From the NCBI RefSeq assembly GCF_000685155.1, contig NZ_JMIY01000001.1, forward strand, positions 333,059 to 397,058: a DNA stretch of 64,000 nucleotides. The letters are read 5' to 3'. The position numbers and the translations under genes were made by a program. Source of the DNA: Candidatus Methanoperedens nitratireducens (GTDB lineage Archaea; Halobacteriota; Methanosarcinia; Methanosarcinales; Methanoperedenaceae). Below the pieces are notes generated by a model. The model saw nothing but the letters and a program-made list of their open reading frames with translations, was not told where the DNA came from and searched no databases. This document shows positions 16,027 through 25,979 of this stretch, piece by piece (within the stretch, counting starts at the first letter, position 1; each line of letters begins with the position of its first letter).

Positions 16027-16038
16027 CAGATTCTCACC
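16027..16038 (-). promoter_or_regulatory. Ribosome binding site and possible CTG start for DNA ligase
   Basis: On the minus strand GGTGAG (16038-16033) is followed by AAT and CTG (16029-16027), in frame with the ligase. There is no in-frame ATG or GTG between this and the TAA further upstream. Confidence 0.45.
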
Positions 16039-16091
16039 ATGTATTTATCTTGATTATGTATAAATAAAACCATGCCAACTTGAGATCGGGA

Positions 16092-17464
<1,373 letters not shown>

Positions 17465-17505
17465 CTATAGGTAACATTCTAATTTAAATTTATTGATGAT
17501 TCAGA

Positions 17506-17660
17506 CTATTTGTAGAGTTCCAAAAGCCTGGCATCGATGTGGAGCGTCCAGCCGTCATTCGGTCGCGTCACTTCTGCAGGTATTATCGTTAGAACCTGCG
17601 CTACCGCGCCGTCAGAGTTGAAATGGGTGGCACTACTATCGTCGGGATCCGCAGTTCTGA
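17506..17660 (-). other. Out-of-frame C-terminal continuation of the secreted repeat protein
   Basis: In the next frame, the minus strand from about 17657 to a TAG at 17506 reads as a protein-like tail of about 48 residues (ADPDDSSATHFNSDGAVAQ, then TIIPAEVTRP and WTLHIDARLLELYK). Adding one T on the plus strand in GTTCTGA (17654-17660) restores GTTTCTGA, seen in the other repeat copies, and joins this tail to the repeat gene. Confidence 0.65.
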
Positions 17661-18371
17661 TATATCATCTATTGTTTCTGTGTATCTTTCCGATGTTTCT
17701 GTTACTGTTCTTTCGTATGTTTCTGATATATCGTCTATTGTTTCTGTGTATCTTCCCGATGTTCCGGTTGCTATTCCTGTATATGTTTCTGATATATCAT
17801 CTATTGTTTCTGTGTATCTTCCCGATGTTCCGGTTGCTATTCCTGTGTATCTTCCCGATATTCCAGTTGATACTCTTGCGTATCTTCCCGATATTCCGGT
17901 TGATACTCTTGCGTATCCTCCCGATGTTCCAGTTGATACTCTTGCGTATCCTCTCGATGTTCCAGTTGATACTCTTGCATATCCTCCCGATGTTCCGGTT
18001 GATACTCTTGCGTATCTTCCCGATGTCCCTGTTAATATTCGAGTAGGATTTTCTGTTACGATCACTGTTTCAACCCTGGATGGGCTACTTCTATAATAAT
18101 TTCTATATATTTCGTCTTCATTATATCTGTAATCAAGGGAATCTCTTTGTCTTAGAATATCTGTAGTAGAGATGCCATTTCCATTTATTACGGTTAGAAC
18201 ATTATCATCCTGTACCCGGGTTACAGCTGTTTCCCTCGATATAGCATAATCTTCCGCAAACTCAGAGTCCTCAATCACAACCCTAACAGGTATGGCTGAT
18301 AAGGCATTTGGTAAACTAGCTAAGATCGCTGCTGCTAGTAGTAATAACACCAGTATTATGCTTCTGTTCAC
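17601..18371 (-). CDS. Secreted tandem-repeat protein, probably frameshifted near its end
   Basis: 256 residues as read, function unknown. It has a signal peptide (1-25). An N-terminal region (26-110) contains SRETAVTRVQDDNVL, and then tandem repeats of 11 residues (T-G-T-S-G-R/G-Y-A-R-V-S; 33-bp DNA unit) pass into 22-residue units containing YTETIDDISET. The last repeat loses one base, so the frame changes and stops 57 bases later. The natural protein was probably about 285 residues, ending at 17506. Its terminal repeats are rich in Thr, Ser and Tyr, which suits a surface or cell-wall role. Confidence 0.65.
   Translation of the reverse strand: MNRSIILVLLLLAAAILASLPNALSAIPVRVVIEDSEFAEDYAISRETAVTRVQDDNVLTVINGNGISTTDILRQRDSLDYRYNEDEIYRNYYRSSPSRVETVIVTENPTRILTGTSGRYARVSTGTSGGYARVSTGTSRGYARVSTGTSGGYARVSTGISGRYARVSTGISGRYTGIATGTSGRYTETIDDISETYTGIATGTSGRYTETIDDISETYERTVTETSERYTETIDDISELRIPTIVVPPISTLTAR
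17670..18040 (-). repeat. 33-bp and 66-bp coding tandem repeats
   Basis: About six copies of a 33-bp unit (17860-18040) and at least two copies of a related 66-bp unit (17680-17860) inside the secreted repeat gene. No spacers are present, so this is not a CRISPR array. Long frames on the opposite strand are by-products of the repeats. Confidence 0.85.
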
Positions 18372-18442
18372 TTACTCACCCCCCTTCTCTCCCTATATCC
18401 CTGAAGGTACTATTGAATCTAATTATTAAGCTTTTATGAATC

Positions 18443-19021
18443 TTATCTTATAAGCCTTACGCTCATTTCGAGCCCATCCAGTAATTCCAACCTTTCTAAT
18501 ACTCTGGCTGCATTCCTGTAGAAGCCGACTCTATCATTTTTTTCTACCTCTTCGCAGAATTTTGGAACCCATTTCGAAAAATGCTCCCGTATGAAGGAAT
18601 CATAGGCTTCTGTATTCTCATTGCTCGCAAGGTAATAGAGAAATTCAAGTTCAACAGCTATATGGTCAGGCAGATCATGGAAGTTCTCCATGACCTTCAA
18701 TCCTGCCCTGCTATAGCTATCAATCACTCCCAGAGTAGAATTTCCCATTACAGTATCTTCCCTGTATATTGACTCATAGGGAGGACAGGGTAGCCCTGGG
18801 ATTGCGGTAATAAAAAGCCTTGTGTATTCAACCGCGATCAGGTTATAGAATTCCTCATCGTCTTTATCTCTATTCTCCTCCAGGAAATTAGAGAAGCCGG
18901 CGATTGCATCACTATCTAAAAACTCTATGTCCTTTATGAAGCCATTCCTCAGGTATCTGGTGAATTCTCTGTCAGGCCTGTGGAATATGAGGCTGAATAT
19001 CCTGCAAAACTCTTTATTCAT
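18443..19021 (-). CDS. TorD/DmsD-family molybdoenzyme chaperone (module 1)
   Basis: Cytoplasmic redox-enzyme maturation protein, 192 residues, all-helical. Family features visible are YTRLFI, PCPPYESIYRE near residue 78 and DLPDHIAVELEFLYYL near residue 117. Such chaperones bind the Tat signal peptide of the catalytic subunit until cofactor insertion is complete. It is the last gene of reductase module 1, six bases after the NrfD-like gene. It is clearly paralogous to the gene at 29946. Confidence 0.85.
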   Translation of the reverse strand: MNKEFCRIFSLIFHRPDREFTRYLRNGFIKDIEFLDSDAIAGFSNFLEENRDKDDEEFYNLIAVEYTRLFITAIPGLPCPPYESIYREDTVMGNSTLGVIDSYSRAGLKVMENFHDLPDHIAVELEFLYYLASNENTEAYDSFIREHFSKWVPKFCEEVEKNDRVGFYRNAARVLERLELLDGLEMSVRLIR

Positions 19022-19027
19022 AAAAAA

Positions 19028-20200
19028 TTAAATCCGGGAGGGGAGGAATTTGATCATCCTCAGCCCTACCATATAGAGAATTCCTAATGCTCCGATTACT
19101 CCAAGGACTATAGCAACCTCTGCTCCTGACACTGAGTACACTGCCGGCTCGCCGTAGAATCCCATTATGGTTCTTCCAACCACCTGCTGTGCAGGAACTG
19201 ACTGACCCGGTATAACAAGGCTGAACCTCTCTGCAAATACTCCTATCACAGCAAGTAATGAGGCTAACTGCACTGTGAACATGTTCTTCCTTGCGAACAG
19301 GATACCTATCGGTATCAGGGTTCCAAGGAATATCTGGAGTCCCCAGAACACAAAGCTATATGGCCCTGAGAACAGGAATTTTGTCATCTCTCCGCCTCCG
19401 ATCCCGCCGTAGGTTCGCACCATGTTCTCTATAAACACAAGGAATAACTGGATGAGCAGGAAGACTGTTAGATATTTACCCAGACCAACTACCAGCTTCT
19501 CATCCATTCTCCTGCCTGTAAGCTTGAATGTAGTTGTCAGTATCAGTATCAACAGAGCTACTCCTGAGGTCAGGGCAGCTACGATGAAAAGTACAGGAAG
19601 CAATGGCGAGAACCAGAGTTCTTTTGCTACTATGAAGCCGAATATAGAACCTGTACCTGCATGGACGAATATTGCAAGAGCGGCAGCCGCAGCACCAAGA
19701 ATCTTGGTCACTTTCAGCAGATCAGGTTTAAAGGTGGTCCAGAGATATACTAACGACAGAGCGATATATCCACTATATAAAAATGAATTTATAGCAAACA
19801 TCGAGGTCAGATTCTGAGGCCCATAGATCATAAGGTTCATGAATCTCTCAGGGCGGCCCAGTTCACCCAGTATAGTCGCCAGTGCTCCAATTAATAAGAG
19901 GATTGCCAGGAATATGGATATCTTTGAGACAGGCTTATATTCCTCTTTTCCAAATACATAGGTAAGAGAGGACAACATAAGAGCTCCTGCACTTGCACCT
20001 ATGAGAAATATCACTGCAGTTATGGGCAGACCCCATGGAACTAAATTATTCGTACCGAAAGTCTCATGTCCATATCTTATACCGCTAATGAATTCGTATA
20101 ATCCAATAGCTACCATTACCAGAAATGCCGCTATCAGCCCGTAATACCCTATTGATTTTCCTTCAATTTTAACATATTCAGTTTGTTTGGCGTATTCCAT
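19028..20200 (-). CDS. NrfD/PsrC-like quinone-interacting membrane subunit (module 1)
   Basis: Integral membrane subunit, 390 residues, about ten hydrophobic helices. Motifs such as VPWGLPITAVIFLIGASAGA (about 54) and LGRPERFMNLMIYGPQN (about 112) are typical of NrfD/PsrC, which exchange electrons with methanophenazine or menaquinone without haem. It anchors the ferredoxin and molybdoprotein to the outer face of the membrane. It lies between the ferredoxin and TorD genes with gaps of 11 and 6 bases. Confidence 0.88.
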   Translation of the reverse strand: MEYAKQTEYVKIEGKSIGYYGLIAAFLVMVAIGLYEFISGIRYGHETFGTNNLVPWGLPITAVIFLIGASAGALMLSSLTYVFGKEEYKPVSKISIFLAILLLIGALATILGELGRPERFMNLMIYGPQNLTSMFAINSFLYSGYIALSLVYLWTTFKPDLLKVTKILGAAAAALAIFVHAGTGSIFGFIVAKELWFSPLLPVLFIVAALTSGVALLILILTTTFKLTGRRMDEKLVVGLGKYLTVFLLIQLFLVFIENMVRTYGGIGGGEMTKFLFSGPYSFVFWGLQIFLGTLIPIGILFARKNMFTVQLASLLAVIGVFAERFSLVIPGQSVPAQQVVGRTIMGFYGEPAVYSVSGAEVAIVLGVIGALGILYMVGLRMIKFLPSRI

Positions 20201-20211
20201 ATTTTAACCTC

Positions 20212-20865
20212 CTAATCCATATAATATACCTGTGGTTCTGTACCCAGATCAGCCCTGAGCTGGTAGTTCCTCCTGCTGCTAAGTAGCTTTGAAACTTCGC
20301 TCTCAGGGTCATCAAGGTCTCCAAAGATCCTTGCCTTACCGGGGCATGCCTGGGCACAGGCGGTTATAACGCCATCAGGCGAACCTATCTTATTCCCCTC
20401 AGCTTTCGCTTTATCTATCCTGTGTACGCACAGGGTACATTTCTCCACTATGCCTGCTATTCTGGGCGGCACATCTGAATTATGATAGTCCTTCTCTTCC
20501 TGTTTATAGAAATTGAAGAACCTCTGTCCATAGGGACATGCCACCATACAGTACTTGCATCCTATGCAGCGCTCATACCTCTGGAGCACAAGACCATCCT
20601 CTCTCTTATATGTGGCATCCACCGGGCACACCTTTACACATGGAGCTTTCTCGCAGTGATTGCATAAGATGGGCATGATGCTTGCGCTCGCATTAGGATA
20701 CTTGCCTTTGAACACAGTGATAACACGGTTCCATTCTATCAGTCTTCTCTTCTTGTAATCCTCAGGCGTGGATGATGTCACGCTGTTCTCTGCCTTGCAG
20801 GCTACTGCACATGCCTGGCATCCCACGCATCTATCCAGATCAATGACCATTCCATATTTTACCAT
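20212..20865 (-). CDS. Four-cluster [4Fe-4S] electron-transfer subunit (module 1)
   Basis: 217 residues, PsrB/DmsB/NrfC type, conducting electrons between the NrfD-like anchor and the molybdopterin subunit. The four Cys groups begin with C13-x2-C16-x2-C19-x3-C23, then CNHCEKAPCVKVC, CIGCKYCMVAC and CTLCVHR...CAQAC. No signal peptide, so it is probably exported with the Tat-bearing catalytic partner. Spacing of nine bases to the catalytic gene and eleven to the anchor gene. Confidence 0.92.
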   Translation of the reverse strand: MVKYGMVIDLDRCVGCQACAVACKAENSVTSSTPEDYKKRRLIEWNRVITVFKGKYPNASASIMPILCNHCEKAPCVKVCPVDATYKREDGLVLQRYERCIGCKYCMVACPYGQRFFNFYKQEEKDYHNSDVPPRIAGIVEKCTLCVHRIDKAKAEGNKIGSPDGVITACAQACPGKARIFGDLDDPESEVSKLLSSRRNYQLRADLGTEPQVYYMD

Positions 20866-20874
20866 AAAATCACC

Positions 20875-23427
20875 TCACGCCCTGTACACCCTGACCATCG
20901 TAGCATTGGTACAGCTCTGTGCAGATATCGGATCTGAGAGGTTGGCTAGAATCTCGTTGGGATTTGCCCCTAAGCCTTTGGCGTACCTGCCATAGTTCCA
21001 GTGTCCGTGCTCGAAGGGGAAGACCACGATCCATGGCGGATTGCCCGGGTTTATCACGGCTATCGTCTTCACTTTTCCTACAGGTGATTCAACCCATACC
21101 ACATCACCGTTCTTGATCCCAAGTTCATCTGCCTTATCAGGATTGAGCTCTACCCAGTTAGTCCACCCCTCTCCTACTATTACTCCGAACCTCTCCTGAA
21201 GCCACTGGGCATTCGCACCCCTGCCCTCTGCATGGGTTATCATCTTAGGAGAACTCATATGAAGCGGAAAGCCCTCAGCTTTACCCGCGAATGTGGGTTC
21301 TTCATAATGAGGATATTCAAAGAGATCAGGAATCTTCAGTTTCTTCTTAATTACTTCCTTCTGATTATCTGTAAATCCCCCAAGCTTTGAGCTTCTGAAT
21401 TCAAACTTACCTGACTTTGTTTTCAGTAACTTATCCTTAACAGGATCTTTGATAGCCTTTGTTTCAACTTCCTTGCCGTCCTTTGTCTCCTTTACAGTCT
21501 CCTCAGTCTTCTTAAGCTCCTTGTTGTATCCTACACCATCCCATTCATAGAACTTTCCATTAGAGTAGCGGTAGAGGTAAGGCTTCTTGTACCATGCTCC
21601 TTTCTCAGCCCATAAGTCAAAGCTGTTAACTCCGTTATCTCCGGGGGCTGTTTCAAAGCCTTTTGCTATGCTGTGGAGCATGTTCTCGAAGCTTCCAAGA
21701 GCGTTGTAGTATTCTCCCATCTTTCCGTCCATTCTCTTACCAAGATCGATGATGACTTCCATGGAGTTCCTGTTATCGTATACAGGCTGAACAGCAGGTA
21801 CTCTGAGTCCGGTCACCGGGTAGCCTGTGCTTGCATATACTGTATCGTCCTGCCATCTCTCAAGGTAATAAGCATCAGGCAGGATATAATCAGCGTACAG
21901 CGCTGTCTCGCTCAGGTAGCTTGAGGTCTCAACTATGAATACGTCCTTGAAAGCCTCGTGTGCCCTCTGCGGATTGGGATTTGAGAACAGCGGATTTGTA
22001 TAGTAGGTGAACAGAACGCTCAGCTTATAGGGATTCCCATTCGCATGGTTATCTGGTATATTCTGATACACATTGCTTGCGATTGGCCATTCATCGCTCT
22101 TTGCCTTATCGATGCGATCAAGCGTATGCTCCTTGAAATCCTTCTCAACCTTCTTGGCGATATCATCCATGTACTCTGTATCATCGATCGGGAGCTTGCC
22201 ATATGGTACACCTATCTGGTACATCACACCGCCTAAGGCGAACATGCTTCCTACGAGTGCATTTAACGCATGGATCGACATGTGGTTATAAGCACCGTTA
22301 GTATGTGCGCCTGCTCCCCTCTCTCCACCTGCGATAGCAGGTTTTGTTGTAGCGAATTCCCTGGCTATCCTGATGATTGTTCCAGCAGGTATGCCTGTGA
22401 TCTGGCTTGCTCTGGATGGTGTAAAATTAATTAGCACATTGTTCCACCAGTCCACCAATCCAGATGTCCAGACCTCTTCAAAGTCTTCGTTTGCTACGGT
22501 TTCTCCAGTTATGAACTTTCTTCCAATCTCCTTGAAGTCGCCCACAAAGCTTCTATCCCACAGTCCCTCTGTGAGTATGACATGCGCGATTCCAAGGGCA
22601 AGTCCACCGTCAGTGCCTGGTTTTACTGGAAGCCACTCATCCGCTTTTATAGCAGTCGTTGAGAACCTTGTATCCGCTATGACCTGCTTGGCTCTGACCG
22701 GTCTTCCTCTTCTCATATGCGCCCATTTCTGGAGCATTAGATTCGTAGGTCTCCATGCCTCAAGGGTAGCCCCTCCGAAGTTCAGTACATAATTACAATT
22801 TTCCCAATCATAGGCACAGTAATCATCAGTACCGTCCAGGCAGAGCCTTGCTTTTTTACTGGCATCTGCGCATATAGATGAATGGCCAAGGTTATTGGGA
22901 GTACCGTATAGTTTTGTGAATGTGCCCCAGACAGTGCCAGCTCTACCACGGTTTCTGCCGCTCAGGTAGGCTACAGTATGGGACTTTCCCTCATCCCTGA
23001 TCTTCTTCAATCTATCAGCTATATCATCCAGTGCCTCATCCCATGTAACAGGCACGAATTTCGGGTCTTCGTTCTGACCTTTGTTTGGATTTGTCCTCTT
23101 GAGAGGAGATTTCACCCTGTCCACATCATAAAGCAACTGAAGCCCTGCATATCCCTTGGGACAGAGCTTGCCGTTGCTGTATGGATGTTCGGGATTACCC
23201 TCTATTTTTACAGCCTTGCCATTTACAACCCTTACCTTTGTACCACAGCCTGCAGGGCATTGAATACATACGCTTGAGATCCATTTCTCTTCTCTGGCCG
23301 CATCTACACCCTGAGCTAGGGCTTTAATGACCGGTTGGCCTAAAGAAGCGTAACCCATGGTTGCCGCGCCAACAGCACCTGCAACTTTTAAAAAACTTCT
23401 TCTATTGATTTTTAGTTCTGAAACCAT
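20875..23427 (-). CDS. Tat-exported molybdopterin oxidoreductase catalytic subunit (module 1)
   Basis: Molybdenum or tungsten bis-MGD enzyme of the complex iron-sulfur molybdoenzyme family, 850 residues. A twin-arginine signal is at 8-15 (NRRSFLKV). The N-terminal [4Fe-4S] ligands are C54-x2-C57-x3-C61-x27-C89. The likely metal ligand is C186 in GHSSICADASK, with H182 and K191 nearby, a pattern found in the PsrA/TtrA/ArrA clade. A Lys/Glu-rich insertion sits near residues 635-680. The C-terminal domain is the MGD-binding barrel (GWTNWVELNPDKADELGIKNGD). The substrate is not known; polysulfide, thiosulfate, tetrathionate, selenate or arsenate compounds are all possible. First gene of module 1. 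Confidence 0.88.
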   Translation of the reverse strand: MVSELKINRRSFLKVAGAVGAATMGYASLGQPVIKALAQGVDAAREEKWISSVCIQCPAGCGTKVRVVNGKAVKIEGNPEHPYSNGKLCPKGYAGLQLLYDVDRVKSPLKRTNPNKGQNEDPKFVPVTWDEALDDIADRLKKIRDEGKSHTVAYLSGRNRGRAGTVWGTFTKLYGTPNNLGHSSICADASKKARLCLDGTDDYCAYDWENCNYVLNFGGATLEAWRPTNLMLQKWAHMRRGRPVRAKQVIADTRFSTTAIKADEWLPVKPGTDGGLALGIAHVILTEGLWDRSFVGDFKEIGRKFITGETVANEDFEEVWTSGLVDWWNNVLINFTPSRASQITGIPAGTIIRIAREFATTKPAIAGGERGAGAHTNGAYNHMSIHALNALVGSMFALGGVMYQIGVPYGKLPIDDTEYMDDIAKKVEKDFKEHTLDRIDKAKSDEWPIASNVYQNIPDNHANGNPYKLSVLFTYYTNPLFSNPNPQRAHEAFKDVFIVETSSYLSETALYADYILPDAYYLERWQDDTVYASTGYPVTGLRVPAVQPVYDNRNSMEVIIDLGKRMDGKMGEYYNALGSFENMLHSIAKGFETAPGDNGVNSFDLWAEKGAWYKKPYLYRYSNGKFYEWDGVGYNKELKKTEETVKETKDGKEVETKAIKDPVKDKLLKTKSGKFEFRSSKLGGFTDNQKEVIKKKLKIPDLFEYPHYEEPTFAGKAEGFPLHMSSPKMITHAEGRGANAQWLQERFGVIVGEGWTNWVELNPDKADELGIKNGDVVWVESPVGKVKTIAVINPGNPPWIVVFPFEHGHWNYGRYAKGLGANPNEILANLSDPISAQSCTNATMVRVYRA

Positions 23428-23473
23428 TATACAGCCTCCGTTTTATCCATAATAAGTACCAGTTCTTGAGTTC

Positions 23474-23507
23474 CTATCATGAGCTTTCCTGATTCCAATT
23501 ATGATAG
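23474..23507. promoter_or_regulatory. Inverted repeat in leader of reductase module 1
   Basis: CTATCAT and ATGATAG (7-bp perfect arms, 20 bases apart) lie between the TATA box and the start codon of module 1. It could be an operator or a leader hairpin. Confidence 0.4.
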
Positions 23508-23520
23508 AGTTGAACGGCTA

Positions 23521-23530
23521 CATATAAAAT
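23521..23530 (-). promoter_or_regulatory. TATA box of reductase module 1
   Basis: ATTTTATATG on the minus strand, which predicts transcription from near 23497 and a leader of about 70 nt. A GGAGG ribosome binding site lies about 8 bases before the ATG at 23427. Confidence 0.5.
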
Positions 23531-23578
23531 ATTTTTTAGAAATAAATTTCAATCAATAGCTTTTACTTGAAAAAAAAT

Positions 23579-24214
23579 TCAAAGCTCAGCAGCCTTTAGA
23601 GCTTCAAGAAGTCTTTTTCCAAGAGGTGTTAGCATATACACTTTCTCACTATCTTGCTCTATTATTGCATGGGATTTCAGTACCCTGAGATGGAAACTCA
23701 GCTTGGTGGCATCCTCGATACCAAGCCCACGCTGAATTTCTGTGAACTTAAGTTTCCCGGCTTGATTCAGAAGTCTTACCGCGTCTTTCCTTATTGGATT
23801 TGAGATAGCCTTAATGACATCGGAATTAATGATTTGAGAATGTTTTTCAAACTCTGCTTCTGCAAGAACCTTTCGAATCTTTGTTTGAACCTCGTCTATC
23901 TTAAATGGCTTTGTTATGTACTCAGAAGCCCCGGCTTTCATCGCTTCAACTGCATTTTCAACGGTTGCAAATGCTGTTATCAGGATCACATGAGCTTTGG
24001 GTCTTATACGTCTTGTTTCCCTTAAGACCTCCATTCCCCCCATAACTGGCATTATGAGATCGGTCAGGATAACATCATAATCCTTCTTCTTTATCATATC
24101 AAGCCCAAGTTGACCATTCTGGGCAGAATCTACAAGATAACCTTCATCCTTCAATATTTCGACAAGCCCATCCCGCATTTTCGGGTCATCTTCAATAACT
24201 AAAATACTTTCCAT
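23579..24214 (-). CDS. Response regulator, receiver + winged helix (sensor module 1)
   Basis: 211 residues. The receiver domain (1-115) has D9-D10, phospho-acceptor D52 and K102. The C-terminal winged helix (about 128-205) is ArsR-like: SNPIRKDAVRLL, ...KLSFHLRVLKSHAIIEQ. This is an uncommon DNA-binding output for a receiver and is found in archaea. The gene follows the kinase after four bases and lies 151 bases upstream of the module 1 reductase operon, its likely target. Paralogue of the gene at 26934. Confidence 0.88.
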   Translation of the reverse strand: MESILVIEDDPKMRDGLVEILKDEGYLVDSAQNGQLGLDMIKKKDYDVILTDLIMPVMGGMEVLRETRRIRPKAHVILITAFATVENAVEAMKAGASEYITKPFKIDEVQTKIRKVLAEAEFEKHSQIINSDVIKAISNPIRKDAVRLLNQAGKLKFTEIQRGLGIEDATKLSFHLRVLKSHAIIEQDSEKVYMLTPLGKRLLEALKAAEL

Positions 24215-24218
24215 AATA

Positions 24219-25979
24219 TCATACCGGTAATTTTATTGTAAATGTTGTTCCTATCCCGACTTCACTTCGCACGTCGATTGTGCCATTGTGGCGGTTTATG
24301 ATCCCGTAACAGATCGAGAGTCCAAGGCCTGTCCCTTCACCCGGCTCCTTGGTTGTAAAAAATGGGTCAAATATTTTGTCCATATTTTCCCTGGGTATGC
24401 CGTAGCCGTTATCAGATATACTGATCTCTATATGATCATGATTTGCTGTAGTTCTGATCATTATTTCTCCGTTTTTTGTAATAGCCTGTATTGAATTTGT
24501 CAGTATATCTATGATGACCTGTCGGATCTGCCCGCTATCAGCATAGATAAGGGGTAGAGGCTCAAGGAGAGTTGTAACCTTGATATCATTGAACTGATGG
24601 TTCAGGATGCTCAGTACTTTATCTATCTCAATATTTATATCTATTGGATTTAATTTGAGTTCTGATCGGCGCGCAAATTCAAGCAATCCCTGAACGATAT
24701 GTGCCGCCCTGTTTGCCTCATCATCAATGGTTTTTAGCTTGCTTTTAGCATTCTCATCCTCTGTTTTCTTAAGGAGCATCTGTGCATACAGGGATATATT
24801 AGCAAGGGGATTATTGATCTCGTGGGCCACGCCTGCAGCCAGTTGACCTATAGTAGCAAGCCTGTCGGATTGCAAGAGCTGTTTCTCAAGCTTTTTCATT
24901 TCTTTCTGGTGTGTGATATCTCTGATAACAACTACTCTACCCACATCCGCACCCTCCTGCAGGGGTCTGCTGCTCACAACGCCCGGAAAGAGCATGCCAT
25001 TCTTTTTAATGAAAACGCCTTCACCATCAAGAATCTCTCCCATGTTATCAGTAACTATACCTTTGAAGGGAGAGTACAGCATATTTATGCTCTTACCAAC
25101 AACTTCTTCAAAACTATAGTCGAATATCTCCTGTGCTGCACTGTTCCACGAGAGAATATTTTTTTGTGAATCTATCAATATCACTGCATCGCTTATACCA
25201 TCAACAAGTTTTTTGTATCTCTCCTCTGAAGTACGAAGTTCGTTTATACTGTTATTCAGGTTATGTGACATCTGGTTGAATGCTTTTGAAAGGATATGGA
25301 TCTCATCAGTAGACTCAGTCTCTATCTGATATCCAAGGTTCCCCCTGCCGATTTCTTCGGCTCCTTTTACCAGAGCGCGTATCGGTCTTGTTAAATAATC
25401 TCCAGCTATATATGCCATGAAAACGCCCAGTGCCCCTACTATAAATGTGAGCATCATTATAATACGACTTGTCTGGGTTATCTTCTCGTTCAGGGATGTC
25501 TCATCCAGTCCAATATGGACAAATCCCGCCCTGCCATTCAGTATCGGAGCTTTAAAATCAATAACATAGCCATCACCGGTGTCAAGAAGCCTGGAGCTAC
25601 TGCTGGTTTCAGTATGAGCAGTAAGGAGTTCACCTGGAAAGCCAGCATTAAAAGTATGCACCAGCACTTTACCCTTTGCATCAGTTATGAATATATACTC
25701 AACATCCTTCTCTGTCTTCTTGATATTCCCAATAAGCCGGTTGAGGCTCACCGTATCCTCGATCAATAAAGGCTCAGTACTGCTTGCAGCCAGGTTCCTT
25801 GATATAGCCATCCCTCTCTCATGAAGTTCCTCGGATAATGTACTGGTAAGGCTTATTTGCACGAAGATCGTGGTCAGAGCACCGAGGAGCATTATAATAA
25901 CGACTATCCAGACAACGAATTTTCTTACCAGTCCCCCCCCTATAAAATTATTTATTTTAATTACTGTATCCTTTAACAT
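24219..25979 (-). CDS. Membrane sensor histidine kinase, Cache-HAMP-PAS (sensor module 1)
   Basis: 586 residues. TM helix at 20-40, an extracellular Cache-like domain at 45-170, second TM at 173-193, HAMP to about 250, PAS at 253-360, then HisKA with phospho-accepting H386 (GVAHEINNP) and a HATPase domain with N box (ILTNSIQ), G1 (DNGYGI), F box and G2 (GTGLGLS). All catalytic motifs are intact. Its start overlaps the PhnD-like gene by 23 bases, so the external sensor and the kinase are translationally coupled. The kinase probably reads ligand-bound PhnD protein through its outer domain. Confidence 0.9.
   Translation of the reverse strand: MLKDTVIKINNFIGGGLVRKFVVWIVVIIMLLGALTTIFVQISLTSTLSEELHERGMAISRNLAASSTEPLLIEDTVSLNRLIGNIKKTEKDVEYIFITDAKGKVLVHTFNAGFPGELLTAHTETSSSSRLLDTGDGYVIDFKAPILNGRAGFVHIGLDETSLNEKITQTSRIIMMLTFIVGALGVFMAYIAGDYLTRPIRALVKGAEEIGRGNLGYQIETESTDEIHILSKAFNQMSHNLNNSINELRTSEERYKKLVDGISDAVILIDSQKNILSWNSAAQEIFDYSFEEVVGKSINMLYSPFKGIVTDNMGEILDGEGVFIKKNGMLFPGVVSSRPLQEGADVGRVVVIRDITHQKEMKKLEKQLLQSDRLATIGQLAAGVAHEINNPLANISLYAQMLLKKTEDENAKSKLKTIDDEANRAAHIVQGLLEFARRSELKLNPIDINIEIDKVLSILNHQFNDIKVTTLLEPLPLIYADSGQIRQVIIDILTNSIQAITKNGEIMIRTTANHDHIEISISDNGYGIPRENMDKIFDPFFTTKEPGEGTGLGLSICYGIINRHNGTIDVRSEVGIGTTFTIKLPV

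Noticed and set aside
17601..17615. Read-through of TAG as pyrrolysine at the end of the repeat protein
   Set aside because: After the TAG the same frame meets TAA within four codons; the tail lies in another frame, so a frameshift is the better explanation.
17670..18040. CRISPR array
   Set aside because: Repeats are directly joined, of 33/66 bp, encode regular peptide units, and have no unique spacers or cas genes.
17537..18096. Two long plus-strand reading frames over the 33-bp repeats
   Set aside because: Tandem repeats with no stop in one copy open all copies. Codons and signal peptide support the minus-strand gene, and neither plus frame has a ribosome binding site or a sensible composition.
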